NCBI RefSeq assembly: GCF_963678635.1
Contig: NC_087070.1
Coordinates: 49,397,467 to 49,457,466, forward strand
Direction of reading: 5' to 3'
Length of the DNA: 60,000 bases
From: Symsagittifera roscoffensis
Taxonomy: Eukaryota > Xenacoelomorpha > Acoela > Convolutidae
The notes under the pieces are model-generated. The model worked only from the letters and a program-made list of their open reading frames with translations, searched no databases and was not told the origin of the DNA. This document shows, in pieces, positions 18,078-28,094 of this stretch. Position 1 is the first letter of the stretch, and each line of letters begins with the position of its first letter. Position numbers and translations under genes: made by a program.

Positions 18078-18429
18078 AAGATTATGATCTCTCCCAGGAT
18101 TATGGTCTCTTGTTTTAACTTTTAACCAATCGGAAATGATAGACGATCCTATTGGCTACATCGGTATTGGCACACCGATTATAACAGCATCCGATTCGAG
18201 CACTATGATTTTTCAAAATAACAAAACGAGAACATTGTACTGTTTAACAGGAAAGACTCCACTCCATAAATGCGGCTCTATAAAGCAGTGAATTGTGTAA
18301 TTGCTCAATTTTGACGATGAGATGAGGGATATTCTCATTATGGAGGGACCGATTGATAGAAAACTTGTAACCAACCAAAATCGCTAGACGTTTCTTTTGG
18401 CTAAATGACTTTTGCACAAAACTGAAATA
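18078..18429. other. No gene; short motif recurring beyond the adjacent element
   Basis: No exon is seen. GAGGGACCGATTG at about 18,343 has a loose inverted counterpart (CAGTCGGTCC) near 19,393, on the far side of the palindromic element. This may be the ends of an older element it inserted into, but the match is too short to be sure. Confidence 0.3.
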
Positions 18430-19122
18430 CAGTGCTGATTTAAATTATCCGGAAAATATGAACAAAACTTGAATTTTCAAACACGTTTTTCTCAAATTAG
18501 GTTAGGATTAGACAAAAATTGAAGAAAACAAAAACTGCTTCATCTAAATTAGTAGGGTGCATTTTTTTCTTCGAAATTCCCAACCAATAATTTATCCCAA
18601 AAATGAGTCATTTTGGCTTTTTTCCATTAATAAAAAATTACGCTGAAACTATTTTGTTAATTGAAGAGAAATATATATAACAAAATGCCTCTTACACAGC
18701 CCAACAAAGTTCTAGAAAAGTTATATCTCCAAAAACCTGTATAAGAGAAAATATTTTTGCTTGATAGTCAAGAAATGTGATTTATACTATATAAAACCCA
18801 AAATATTTGCTTAAAAACTAACTTTAAGCAATTTAATCAAATTTTTGGAGATTTAATTTTTCTGTAACTTTGTTGAACAGTGATTTAGATGTAACTTTCT
18901 TGTGAGGTAGATTACTCATCAATTAGCAAAGCAGTTTCACCGTAATTTTGGGGTAATATTGGCTGAGAATTTCGGAGAAAAATTGCAGCATATTAATTCT
19001 GATGAAATTCTAAGCAGCTTTTGTTTGCTTCATTTTTTGTCTAATCTCAACCCAAATTGAGAAAAATGCATTTGAAAATTCAAGTTTTGTTAGTTTTGTC
19101 CGGTTAATTTAAATCAGCACTG
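18430..19122. mobile_element. Palindromic Tc1/mariner-type element, 693 bp
   Basis: The ends are CAGTGCTGATTTAAATTATC and its near-exact complement, flanked by TA on both sides (18,428-18,429; 19,123-19,124). CAGTG ends with TA target sites are Tc1/mariner characters. Most of the element is one long inverted repeat: each arm of about 330 bp contains the same order of motifs (GTCTAATC, AATTTAAATC, CTCATTTTTGGG-like, GGAGATATAAC). It has no transposase. A second, better-preserved copy is at 40,800-41,531. Confidence 0.85.
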
Positions 19123-19444
19123 TATTTATTAGCATAAATTGAATTGTATCAGAATATCAAAGTTTGTGTAATTTGTGCAGATATACAACAAATTTTTCAT
19201 TTTCTTCAAAGTTTTTTTTAACCACCACCAGATTTTTCCAATGCCTGACTTAAATTTCTGTCAATTTTTCATCGGTCAACGTTATTTTTAATGGCCAGGA
19301 TTTATTCGCTTTTATTGAGACTTTTGCGATTTCGTTGAGATTTTTTAATATTCATTTCTGATTGGCTGAAATTAACTTAAAAAATGTTTCAACAGTCGGT
19401 CCAATCATTATGAGGGACGCCACCAGATAAGCTCCCTGCATTTA

Positions 19445-20348
19445 AGTTTAGGCGTAAGTAATCGATTATAACGGATTATTGTGATGATTTTTTGACAATT
19501 ATAATTGATTATAATTACCAAAATTAGGTGTTTAAAGAATTTATAATTGACTATAATCGTGATAAATTCCAGGAGATTATAATCTCTTATAATCGATTAT
19601 AATTGATTATAATTCTTACAAAAAACCCTTATCATCAATTATAATCGATTATAATCTCACATTTTGCCAAAATTTTTTCAATTCAAAACTATATTCGAAT
19701 TACATCTTATGGATCATTATTTTTGTGTCAAAACAAAATTTCTAAAAAAAGATCCCTCGAACACTTTAGTTCATCTGAACACAAGTTTTACCACGAAACA
19801 AAAGTTTCATAGAGATCTTTTCATATGATTGGAAAGGTTCCCGCGGTAAATGAAAAATAAATTTTCCGAATCAATCATGAAACTAAATCAATTTGCTGAT
19901 GTTTTGGTGTTTAAAAAGCTTAAAATATGCATCACAAAACAACTCTAATGGGGAAGAAATGAAAAAAAAAACTTAAAAATTTGAATTAATATGAAACCTT
20001 TAACAATAATTTTCTCAATTTTCATATGAACCAACGTCTACAAAAAGCATAAAATATAAGCAATTTAGATGCAACTTCGAAGATAAAATGGACAAACAAA
20101 AGGGATTATAATCAATTATAAAGGATTATAATGGATTTTTGTGCAAAGCTAAAGAACTAGAAATTTGAATAAAAATAATGGATTATAATCAATTATAATC
20201 AATTTTAATTGTATCAAAAATTGTATCAATTAATAATCGATAATATTCTGTCTTTTTAAAATCAAATTATAATTAATTATAATCCATTATAATCGATTAT
20301 AATCGATTATTATGGATTATAATTAATTATAATTTGATTTTAAAAAGA
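19445..20348. repeat. Array of TTATAATCGATTATAA palindromes
   Basis: Two dense clusters (19,455-19,670 and 20,100-20,345) are built of ATTATAATCGATTATAAT and ATAATTGATTATAAT variants separated by ordinary AT-rich DNA. The right end is a long near-perfect palindrome: CTTTTTAAAATCAAATTATA near 20,252 is matched by its complement ending at 20,348. Such DNA can extrude cruciforms. Smaller relatives occur at 37,600-37,710 next to the retroelement's 5' side. Confidence 0.75.
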
Positions 20349-20611
20349 TGAGTTAGGACCGAAGTGTATAACTCATAGAGTAATTTCGGATAGGGTGCAC
20401 CGTCTGCTCGTCACGCTATCTTATTTTCGGCCGGATAGATTCGTGCAACTTCTTAGTCTAATACCGATCCTAATCTTACTCTTATACTAGTCTCAGGTTG
20501 TTTAACTAGTCTCTGCTAGGCTCAATAGATCTAGGGTATACTGGTTTATTGCGGCTGCTGAAGTACTCGGGAGAGTTCAACTAATTTCTAAGTTAAATTC
20601 AAATCTCTCTG

Positions 20612-20639
20612 GTGCTGAAATTACAAGTAATTTCAGCAC
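20612..20639. repeat. Perfect 13-bp-arm hairpin
   Basis: GTGCTGAAATTAC, two bases, then GTAATTTCAGCAC. It stands alone in the region between the palindrome array and the retrovirus-like element. If the element's terminal region reaches here, this could be an RNA structure in its 3' end; that is speculation. Confidence 0.7.
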
Positions 20640-20806
20640 TTACAAATAAGTGGATTGTTAGTTAGATGGATCATGATTGGTTAATATTAAATACTTTACA
20701 TTGGTAAAATATCTAATTTATCCAATCATAAAATGTAGTTTAGATCAGGATCCACCCATCCGGGTTTTACAGAGTTTTTTAGAATAGTTTTTCTGCAATT
20801 CGAAAG

Positions 20807-21283
20807 ATGGATGATGGACGTTGGTATTTGGCGAACATCTTATTTCTTCTGGGTTTTCTTATTAGAGAAGTCCCAGATTCAATCATTGTGTCTTCTCAAG
20901 ACAACGACTGGGTTTTCGCAACAAACTCAAATCTGATTTCAGAATGGTTGGCTATGTCAGGTTTTTCTGTTTCATTGGTGAGAACTTCTTTGTGTTTGAC
21001 CTTGTCTGGGAATGGCGTGGAGATTGTGCGTGGTGGGGATGCCTGGTTACTCGGATCTGTACGTATACTTGAACATCGAGGTGGTCATTGGTCTAGTTCA
21101 ATGAAGTCCTTTTCTGCGAAGTCAAGTCGTACTCTAAATCCTTTGAGTTGTGATTGTGGGCGGCATATTGATTGTAGTTGGCCATTCTTTCTCGAGTGTA
21201 GTAGGGTCGTTTTGTCTTTGGATGTTCGTCCTTGGTGTTGTATTCTGATCTATGTATTGCATAATGTAATTTACATTTTATAA
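20807..21283 (+). CDS. Ambiguous 158-codon ORF
   Basis: An ATG-initiated open frame of 158 codons on the strand opposite to the large retroelement. It has a hydrophobic N-terminal segment (residues 8-18) and several Cys and Trp residues but matches no family I know. The plus strand here is rich in G and T like the antisense of the retroelement, and such composition produces long spurious frames on that strand. The complementary strand holds only short open stretches. I list it because of its length, at low confidence. Confidence 0.2.
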   Translation: MDDGRWYLANILFLLGFLIREVPDSIIVSSQDNDWVFATNSNLISEWLAMSGFSVSLVRTSLCLTLSGNGVEIVRGGDAWLLGSVRILEHRGGHWSSSMKSFSAKSSRTLNPLSCDCGRHIDCSWPFFLECSRVVLSLDVRPWCCILIYVLHNVIYIL

Positions 21284-22345
21284 AACTTTTATTAGTTTAA
21301 TATTTTTTAATTATGATTTTAGTTAGTTGTTTTCACAAAAGCTTTTTGTTTTAGTTCAGTTATTTTGAAGAGTTACTCACCCTTGAGTAGCTCTTATTAA
21401 AAATAGGAGTGTGGTCACAAAGCGTGGATGTAGCACGGTGGGTTAGGTCGGCTATAGAGCATGCTCAGGACGTCCTTCCTGGTGGGTTAGGCCAGGAGTG
21501 GGAGTATGATTGCATGCGGTTTTTGTGAGAGGTCCTGTTATGTGACAACGTTTTATGTTGGGTTTGTTGTGGTTTTTCTTATGTTTTGTTGGTTGTGTCC
21601 TTTTTTCAAAAATCAGATTGTTTGTGGTATGGGTTTGTCTTTCGACTTTTTTGTGTTTTATTATTTCTTTCTTAGACTTTATAATAGTCTTCAAAAGAAT
21701 AAATTATCCAGTTTTAAACTGGGTTAATCCGGTTTGGGTACCGTTGGTTTCCTTTTCTTAGTCATGCTGTTATGCTATGTGTTGTGGTGTTTAGTAAGCT
21801 GCATTGGTTAGTTTTGTTTAGTATATAATTCCTTTCCAACCGGGTTAAAGGAAAGTTTGAAACGTGTTATCTTGTGTTAGAGTTATCGAGTGTGAAAGCT
21901 TGAAACTGAAATTCATTATTTTAAACAATTCTTCGTGGGCGAGCTGTGCGAGTGTGGATAGAATTCTTATGCGAGTGAATGAAAATATCAAAAGTTTAGT
22001 ACTGCTTTTGCTTCTTATGAATTTACTACATAGAATTTTAATTTTACTGCTAGTTGTTGGGGGAAATTAAGTTACAAATTTTCATCATTATTAGATTTAC
22101 TGCTGGTGGGGAAAAATTTATAAATTAATTTACTGCATTGGTATTATATTTATTTAATTGTTGGTGCAAAAATTTAATAGGGTTTTAAACAGTTTTGAAG
22201 AAGTTTGCTATTTTTTATTTTTCTTTTGTGAATTTTTCAGATGATCGTTGGATGAAGGCTAAAATTCTAAAGAAAACATGGATAAAGAATGGTGAGTTTC
22301 TAATGTTTGAATTAATTAGTAATATGTATAATTCATACTTACCTG

Positions 22346-24154
22346 TTAGTCGTCGGGGAAGAAACCGTGGGGGAAAATGTCGTGAATGAGATCTGAAGTT
22401 TTTAGTAGTTTGGCTAATATGCGGATGATATTTTTAGTTTGAAGCAGTGGCCAAAGCAATTGAAGTGCCTTAATTGTGTTTAGTTCTTCAGTGCCAACTG
22501 CAAATTCATAAGGTGTGTTTTGGATTAGATTATATAATTTGTGGTTGAATTTAGTGTTATGGATGAATTCTAAAATGGGGATTTCTATAGGTTGTACAAA
22601 CTCGTGTGGGATGAGGAAGGGTCGGGATTCTTCTGCGTTGAAGGTCTTGGTGATGGGACAAAAGATATACATTTGGGTTATGGGATCATAATTTCGAAGA
22701 ATACCATGAAGGTTAGTATCTTTAATGCAATATGTGAAGTTAAGAAAGAATGGTGAGGTGTATTTGGAATTGATGAATTGAAAACGATGGTGTGGTTGTC
22801 TGGAGGGAGTGTGTAGGTCAAAGTGATTTTGGATGAAACGATAATAAGTATATGTGTGTGTTTGTTTAGTGCGCAACATAATATCGTGTGAGCAGTGCAA
22901 ATCTCTTTCATGTGGTGCAAGGAAATGAAAGGTTAGTGAAAATATTTGGAAGCGTTCTTTAAAACTTTCGTAGGCTTGCGTGTCTGTTAGTGCTTCTGAG
23001 ATAATGTGGTCAAACTTGCGATCGAAGATATTTAGTGTAAATACATATGGTGTTTTAATGAAAAATTTCTCGGTGATTTGTGGGTTAGCGAAGCGATCGT
23101 CGTCTAAGAATTGATCTTGGTTAGTTCTGATGATGTTATGGTCGTAATATTCTAGTGTATATTCATTAGCTCGGGGTGCAGTGTGTGTTTTTAGTGATTT
23201 TTTGTATCCAATGTAAGTAAATTGTCTAGGTGTGAGTGGTGTAGTGAGTCGATATAGCATGTCCATATTTCGTTCTATATCGATATGAGTGTTAGATAAA
23301 GGTAAGCAAAGGGGATTTGTAAAATGATAATATGAGGTCCAAGGAAGGGTAGGCATTAAAACGTATTCGTCTACAAAGTTACGTGTCTCGTTAGTGTCAT
23401 GAGGGGTGTTTAAGGTGTATTGTGGAAATGAGGGTAAGGTGATAGCTAAAAATTCTTTTGTGTTAGTGTGTTGTGGATGGTGGATGTATTCACGGGCTGT
23501 TCCTGGTTTCGCTGGGAAAGGATGGTTGGGGAACTTCCTTTTAAAAGTGCGGTAAGCTCTATTAGTGCTGAGTGAAGATACAGTAGTTGTGGATGATGGT
23601 GCTAATGAATCAGTATAAATTGAAGAGGGTGTAGGGGTAGGAGGGTTGGATGAATCTATTGTGGATGAGATTTGGTTTATGGTTGGGGTGTCAAGGTGAT
23701 AGGATTGTTGTTGTAAGGTAATGAAATTATCTAGTTCTGGGGAGATTCGGGGGGTGTCTGAAGAATGAGATGATTGGTTTGAGTGAAGTGAGGAGTAGGT
23801 TGGAGTGACTTGGGAAGCATAAGAGGGTGTAGAATTGGTTGGGTCAGGGTTATTTGGTAGTATGGGTTGAAAAGGGGGTTGGGAAAAATTTAAGGGATTG
23901 GTGTGAAAATTATTTGATGGAGATGGTTCGGAGTCGGCAAATTCATCGGGGGTTTCAATATTCGGGTTATTGAGTTGTGAGATGGAGTATAAAACTGAGA
24001 TGTGTGAGTTAGTATCGGAATTCATGCCGGATGTTACATTACTGGATGGGAAATCGGGTGGCGGAAAAGCAAAAAGTGGTATTATTGGGATTGGAGTGGT
24101 GAGGTTGGTTGGGTGGGAATTTGATCGGTGTAGGGATCCAAGTTGTCGGCTCAT
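22346..24154 (-). CDS. 602-aa accessory ORF downstream of env
   Basis: 602 residues. Its ATG overlaps the env stop codon as ATGA, a layout that allows coupled termination-reinitiation. Residues 1-215 are Ser/Pro/Thr/Asn-rich and probably disordered; residues 215-602 look folded, rich in Phe, Tyr and His, with no signal peptide or membrane helix. I recognise no family. It shares the A+C-rich, G-poor coding composition of Gag, Pol and Env, so it belongs to the same element rather than being captured host DNA of different composition. A full-length open frame of this size without decay suggests recent selection. A regulatory or structural role is open. Confidence 0.65.
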   Translation of the reverse strand: MSRQLGSLHRSNSHPTNLTTPIPIIPLFAFPPPDFPSSNVTSGMNSDTNSHISVLYSISQLNNPNIETPDEFADSEPSPSNNFHTNPLNFSQPPFQPILPNNPDPTNSTPSYASQVTPTYSSLHSNQSSHSSDTPRISPELDNFITLQQQSYHLDTPTINQISSTIDSSNPPTPTPSSIYTDSLAPSSTTTVSSLSTNRAYRTFKRKFPNHPFPAKPGTAREYIHHPQHTNTKEFLAITLPSFPQYTLNTPHDTNETRNFVDEYVLMPTLPWTSYYHFTNPLCLPLSNTHIDIERNMDMLYRLTTPLTPRQFTYIGYKKSLKTHTAPRANEYTLEYYDHNIIRTNQDQFLDDDRFANPQITEKFFIKTPYVFTLNIFDRKFDHIISEALTDTQAYESFKERFQIFSLTFHFLAPHERDLHCSHDIMLRTKQTHTYTYYRFIQNHFDLHTPSRQPHHRFQFINSKYTSPFFLNFTYCIKDTNLHGILRNYDPITQMYIFCPITKTFNAEESRPFLIPHEFVQPIEIPILEFIHNTKFNHKLYNLIQNTPYEFAVGTEELNTIKALQLLWPLLQTKNIIRILAKLLKTSDLIHDIFPHGFFPDD

Positions 24155-26766
24155 CGTGGGCTAAAAAAATTATTATTTTGAGACTGAAAAGCGGTGGTAT
24201 GGGGTTGTTCTATAATTTGTTCATAAGTATTTTCATCTTGTGAGTGGTGTGGCATTATATGTTGGATGGGACTTTGTGATATGGTTGGTCTAAAATTATT
24301 ATGTGTTATGGCTAAATTTCGAAAATTACGTGGGACTAGGGATAATGGATGGTTATGTGGTAGGGGTGGTAACTGTGGTGCTGTTGGTGTTGTGTCTGCA
24401 TTGTTATGTTCTTCGTCGTATGTGTTTTGTCTTGTTGCTATTTTTGTGTTGTATTCTTTTATTTGTGCGTCTAAAAGAATTTTGTTTATAGATGTAGAAA
24501 ATATTCCAAAAAATCCTGCAAATAGTATGCGTGCTACACTTGCTTGTCTATTGACTTGTGTGTGTATAGCACATGTGTTATAGATTCCTTTTAAGAGTGA
24601 AAAAAGAAATCCAATAAAGTTAAACATTGCGTATAAAATAGTTAGTTTTTCTAAGATGTAGTAGGGCCATCCTAGAAAATCAAGAATTTCATTCTTGAGT
24701 GTAACAAAGCTAAAAATATTGATAGGTGATATATCTTGGGGACGGTATTTTTCACCGTTTAGATATATATAATCTTTAATGTCTTTAAAATATCCGCTAT
24801 AGTCTTGCGTATAGATGTCTGCAAATCCTGCGGTTTCGGCAAGTTTGCGTAAGTTTTGGTCAATTGATTGTCTTTGTATTGTGTCCATTTGTGTTAATAA
24901 TTCCTGGAATTGTTGTGTTCTAATGTGATGTTGAATATCTGATTTTGAGTATATTCCTATTGATTGTAAGTCTATATTTGGGTTTTGAGCGATAGCGCGA
25001 ATGCTTTCTGGTGAAAATTTTTTGAGTGATTGCATTAATGTGGGATATGGGGTGAGAAGGTAATATTTATCTTCATCAGGGTTTAGTTGTACTACGTTGT
25101 GGCTATTTTCTGGTCCACATGGAACTGCGGTATCCCAGAAATAGGTTCTTCGTGAAAGTGTGTCAACGAAATGTACTTTATTCTTATAAAAGATAGGGAT
25201 TCTTTTATAACATCGTTTATCTTCAAAAACGTATAGTGGTGATACTTTTTTAGTACAAGTATAAAACCATAAGATGTTTCCTTCATAGTCTAAAAAATTT
25301 GATCTATTTCCTGATAGTAAATATCCTGCGTAGGGTATTTTTAATACTGCTAGTGCAAGTGATTGTAATATTTGTGTTCTTTCTAATTCGCATAGTTGGT
25401 GTAATGTTTCTAATTCGGAGAGTGACCTTTCTTGAAAAATTCGGCTAATCGTGTAGTCTAGTTTCATATCTAAGTGAATATCATAGTGGATATTACCAAA
25501 ATATGTATTATTCATTAGTGATAGTTCTTGTAAACGTGTGCTTTGATCGTTTTGGGGTTTTAAATGTCCACCAGGTTGACCTGTATTCTTTTGAAAATTA
25601 ACTGGTATATATGATGTTCCTTCGTTTAGGGGATGACTTGTGGCGTATGGGTCGACTTTTATTTTTCCAGTGGTCATGTCGAATCCATTTTCGTATTCAA
25701 CTAATATTTCAGAGTATTGTGTTTTGTGAAGTGGGTTTCTGTATTTACATGCAAGTTCTGTTTCTTGATATATTTGAAAACGTGTTAATTTATTTTCTAT
25801 ATTATGAATGTTTCGAAAATTTGAACTTATTTTGCGTAATGGATTTACATGTTCATATGGTATTGATTGTATAAAATATTTTTCGTGAAATTTTATCATA
25901 CGAGCGTGTATTTTTGCTACTTGAAATGTTGTACATGTGTCTTCGGGGAACCAAACAATTGTTGCTTGTGTTCTGGTTGTAGGGTCGCAATAACCTTGGT
26001 CGTTTTTACAAGGTAATCTAATTCCTTGGTAAATCATTGTGTTGTCTGATAAATCTCGTGTGAGTTGTATTTTTTCGAGTTGTATTTTCCAATCGAAAAA
26101 CATTATTTCTTGGTATCCTTTATTTTTTGTGTCTGCTTTGCAGTTTGATGGGTCATTTATACCAATGTGTGGTATCCAGTGTTTATCGTGTATGTCATAG
26201 GTTAATCGTCCGTGTGCGCCGTTGTATGGGTATTTTTCATCTAATTTTATATGTCCTTGATATCTTTCAAGTTCTGCTTGATGTACAGAATCTGAAAAAA
26301 CTTGGAAATATACTAAAATTCTATCTGTGTTTTTATTTTTGGTGATGTTTAGTCGGAGTAACTCGTTTTTACAATCTTCGGGATTGAGATGTAAAAGTCG
26401 TTCTATATTACTCTGGTAGAATGATTCATGGTCAAGTCGGTTTTTATTTCCGTTTGAGACTTGTGAACAATGTACTTTCTTTTCAGAAAAGGTTGCTGTG
26501 AATTTATATCCTATAACTGTAGTTGCTCGGGCTTTTGAATAAAGTGTTGCTATGACATTTGTAGTTTCTATGGCTTGGGGTTCTGTTTCGCACTGTGATA
26601 CTTGATTTATTGCATACTTGTGTAGTGTTTTTTGTTTGTTTTCTTCACAATCGTAATGTGTTACTAATAAATCTTGGGGTCCTGTGCGGGGAGAAGGGTT
26701 TATGTTTTGATTTGAGATTACTAGAAAAAGGAGTTGGAGAAAAATTAATAATTTTAGAATATACAT
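24151..26766 (-). CDS. env: Envelope-like glycoprotein of the retrovirus-like element
   Basis: 871 residues. The N-terminal 19 residues form a signal peptide (MYILKLLIFLQLLFLVIS). The ectodomain is cysteine-rich with several N-x-S/T sites. Hydrophobic segments at about 708-727 and 743-757 are followed by a 106-residue cytoplasmic tail containing PTAP at 794-797 and PPLP. The general plan (YDCE near the mature N-terminus, a long ectodomain, a membrane region, a long tail) recalls glycoproteins of chuvirus type carried by some invertebrate LTR elements. I cannot confirm the family and see no R-x-K-R furin site that is convincing. It probably mediates membrane fusion. The start codon lies inside the tail of the Met-less upstream frame. 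Confidence 0.7.
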   Translation of the reverse strand: MYILKLLIFLQLLFLVISNQNINPSPRTGPQDLLVTHYDCEENKQKTLHKYAINQVSQCETEPQAIETTNVIATLYSKARATTVIGYKFTATFSEKKVHCSQVSNGNKNRLDHESFYQSNIERLLHLNPEDCKNELLRLNITKNKNTDRILVYFQVFSDSVHQAELERYQGHIKLDEKYPYNGAHGRLTYDIHDKHWIPHIGINDPSNCKADTKNKGYQEIMFFDWKIQLEKIQLTRDLSDNTMIYQGIRLPCKNDQGYCDPTTRTQATIVWFPEDTCTTFQVAKIHARMIKFHEKYFIQSIPYEHVNPLRKISSNFRNIHNIENKLTRFQIYQETELACKYRNPLHKTQYSEILVEYENGFDMTTGKIKVDPYATSHPLNEGTSYIPVNFQKNTGQPGGHLKPQNDQSTRLQELSLMNNTYFGNIHYDIHLDMKLDYTISRIFQERSLSELETLHQLCELERTQILQSLALAVLKIPYAGYLLSGNRSNFLDYEGNILWFYTCTKKVSPLYVFEDKRCYKRIPIFYKNKVHFVDTLSRRTYFWDTAVPCGPENSHNVVQLNPDEDKYYLLTPYPTLMQSLKKFSPESIRAIAQNPNIDLQSIGIYSKSDIQHHIRTQQFQELLTQMDTIQRQSIDQNLRKLAETAGFADIYTQDYSGYFKDIKDYIYLNGEKYRPQDISPINIFSFVTLKNEILDFLGWPYYILEKLTILYAMFNFIGFLFSLLKGIYNTCAIHTQVNRQASVARILFAGFFGIFSTSINKILLDAQIKEYNTKIATRQNTYDEEHNNADTTPTAPQLPPLPHNHPLSLVPRNFRNLAITHNNFRPTISQSPIQHIMPHHSQDENTYEQIIEQPHTTAFQSQNNNFFSPR

Positions 26767-27887
26767 GTGTATGATAATCCTGAGTATGGGTTATAAAATG
26801 TGATGTAACCAATTGTTTTTTTGGTATATCTATCGTATTTATATATTACTTCAGTGGTTATAAATGGTGGTGGTAGTAATTGAGCTGTTATGTTTGGTGG
26901 GTTTAATGGGTAGGGATGTTGAGTAATGTTGTTTAATTTAACTGTGATTTCAAATTTTAATTGTAAACTGTTTTGTTGGAGTATTTGGATATTGTGATCA
27001 CGGATATCGTCGTGAATGTCTTGTCGGTATTGTAATCTATTAAGTGCCCAGTTGTGGAGGCGATTACTTTCTAGATGTTGTCCAAATAATGGTGGAGGGG
27101 CTGTAAATGTATTCCAATCTAGTCTTAAAGGGATATTTGTTGATGATTGTTCTCGATATCTGGCGTCGAGATTATTTGGAAAATTTAAGTTAAAAGGTGG
27201 TGGTGAAATCTGGCTTATTGATGGTGTTGATGGTAGTGATAATGTTTCTGGTAGTGATGAGGATGTTGTTGTATCCGTAGAAATATCTATTGGATCATTG
27301 ACTAAATTTAATTCAACTTGTGTAAATGAATGTGTTGTCCAATATGGTAGTCGTGATGCCTGGTTTGGGGGGTTAAAGGGATTTTCACGTATTTGTTCAG
27401 ATGTTGGTGTTGAACCTAAGTAATCTGATGGTAGGCTTGAGGTGCTACGTTGTGAAAGAAGCGTAGGGGTTTCTGGTAATATACCAATGGGGTTTTCTGG
27501 AGTGTTTTGTGATGGGGATTGAGGTATATCAAAATGAACTCGGGGAGTTAGAAAATTCTTGTTCCGTCGAGGATGTATAATTTGTCTATTTATTTCGACT
27601 GTATTTTGGTTTTGACTAGGATTTCTTATTCTACTTAATTCTTGTGGTAGTGTTGGGTATAAGTTATATGTTGGTTCGCTTAGAGGTGCTTGTCGTTGAG
27701 CTGGTTCTAGTGGTTCTGATAAACGAGCGTGTCGTTCTTCAAAAGTGTATGGGTTATCTTGAAAGGAAATTCGTGTAGATGTTTGAGGATTATTGGTAGT
27801 TGAAGGTGTTGTTGGGTTATCTTGGGATGATGTCGGTGAAGACTGACTTGGTGACTTTTGGGTAGCAATTTTTGATAGCTTTTTGGT
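26754..27887 (-). CDS. 377-codon open frame without any methionine
   Basis: Translating the minus strand from just after a TAG at 27,888-27,890 gives 377 sense codons to a TAA at 26,754-26,756 with no ATG anywhere. Residues 1-230 are Pro/Ser/Thr/Asn-rich; the last 140 are more ordered (DWNTFTAPPPLFGQHLESN; LQYRQDIHDDIRDHN; QLLPPPFITTEVIYKYDRY). The frame overlaps the env ATG by 13 bp. Codon choice and skew match the neighbouring retroelement genes. It therefore looks like real coding sequence that must be reached by splicing, frameshifting or non-AUG initiation. An acceptor-like TTTTTCACTAAAAGAATAG ends right at its 5' limit. Function unknown. Confidence 0.6.
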   Translation of the reverse strand, partial: TKKLSKIATQKSPSQSSPTSSQDNPTTPSTTNNPQTSTRISFQDNPYTFEERHARLSEPLEPAQRQAPLSEPTYNLYPTLPQELSRIRNPSQNQNTVEINRQIIHPRRNKNFLTPRVHFDIPQSPSQNTPENPIGILPETPTLLSQRSTSSLPSDYLGSTPTSEQIRENPFNPPNQASRLPYWTTHSFTQVELNLVNDPIDISTDTTTSSSLPETLSLPSTPSISQISPPPFNLNFPNNLDARYREQSSTNIPLRLDWNTFTAPPPLFGQHLESNRLHNWALNRLQYRQDIHDDIRDHNIQILQQNSLQLKFEITVKLNNITQHPYPLNPPNITAQLLPPPFITTEVIYKYDRYTKKTIGYITFYNPYSGLSYTCIF

Positions 27888-27907
27888 CTATTCTTTTAGT
27901 GAAAAAG

Positions 27908-28084
27908 TTAATGTTTATTAAAGTATTCTTCTAAGAAAAGAATTAGGAGGATTGTTGCTAGAGCGACTGTGATGATTGCTTTCTTTATACATTTGCATAT
28001 AGTCAAAATGAGGGATGATAGAAATGTTATGAAAATTACAAATAGTAGAAAAATATCAGTTCTACTGAAAATAGTTCGTATCAT
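27908..28084 (-). CDS. Small two-helix membrane ORF, 58 aa
   Basis: ATG at 28,084 to TAA at 27,908-27,910. Residues 11-29 (IFLLFVIFITFLSSLILTI) and 36-51 (AIITVALATILLILFL) are hydrophobic and separated by a short basic-cysteine turn (CKCIKK), the pattern of a hairpin membrane protein. It lies in tandem between another hydrophobic ORF and the Met-less frame. It could be a viroporin-like accessory protein or chance; its regular layout favours a gene. Confidence 0.4.
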   Translation of the reverse strand: MIRTIFSRTDIFLLFVIFITFLSSLILTICKCIKKAIITVALATILLILFLEEYFNKH

Positions 28085-28094
28085 TTAGACAATT

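Larger units (their letters stand above)
20349..22345. other. Region downstream of the retroelement ORFs, no LTR identified
   Basis: It follows the last minus-strand ORF of the retrovirus-like element and keeps its base skew (A+C-rich on the minus strand) to at least 21,400. A 3' LTR would be expected here, but I find no stretch that recurs at 37.6-39 kb. A minus-strand 80-codon frame at 21,452-21,694 (Lys/Thr/His-rich) could be another accessory ORF, unsupported. Confidence 0.4.

Noticed and set aside
24266-24583. Plus-strand open frames antisense to env, the 602-aa ORF, pol and gag
   Set aside because: They have the Cys/Val/Leu/Phe-rich composition expected when a G-poor, A+C-rich coding strand is read backwards, and there are no domains or splice signals.
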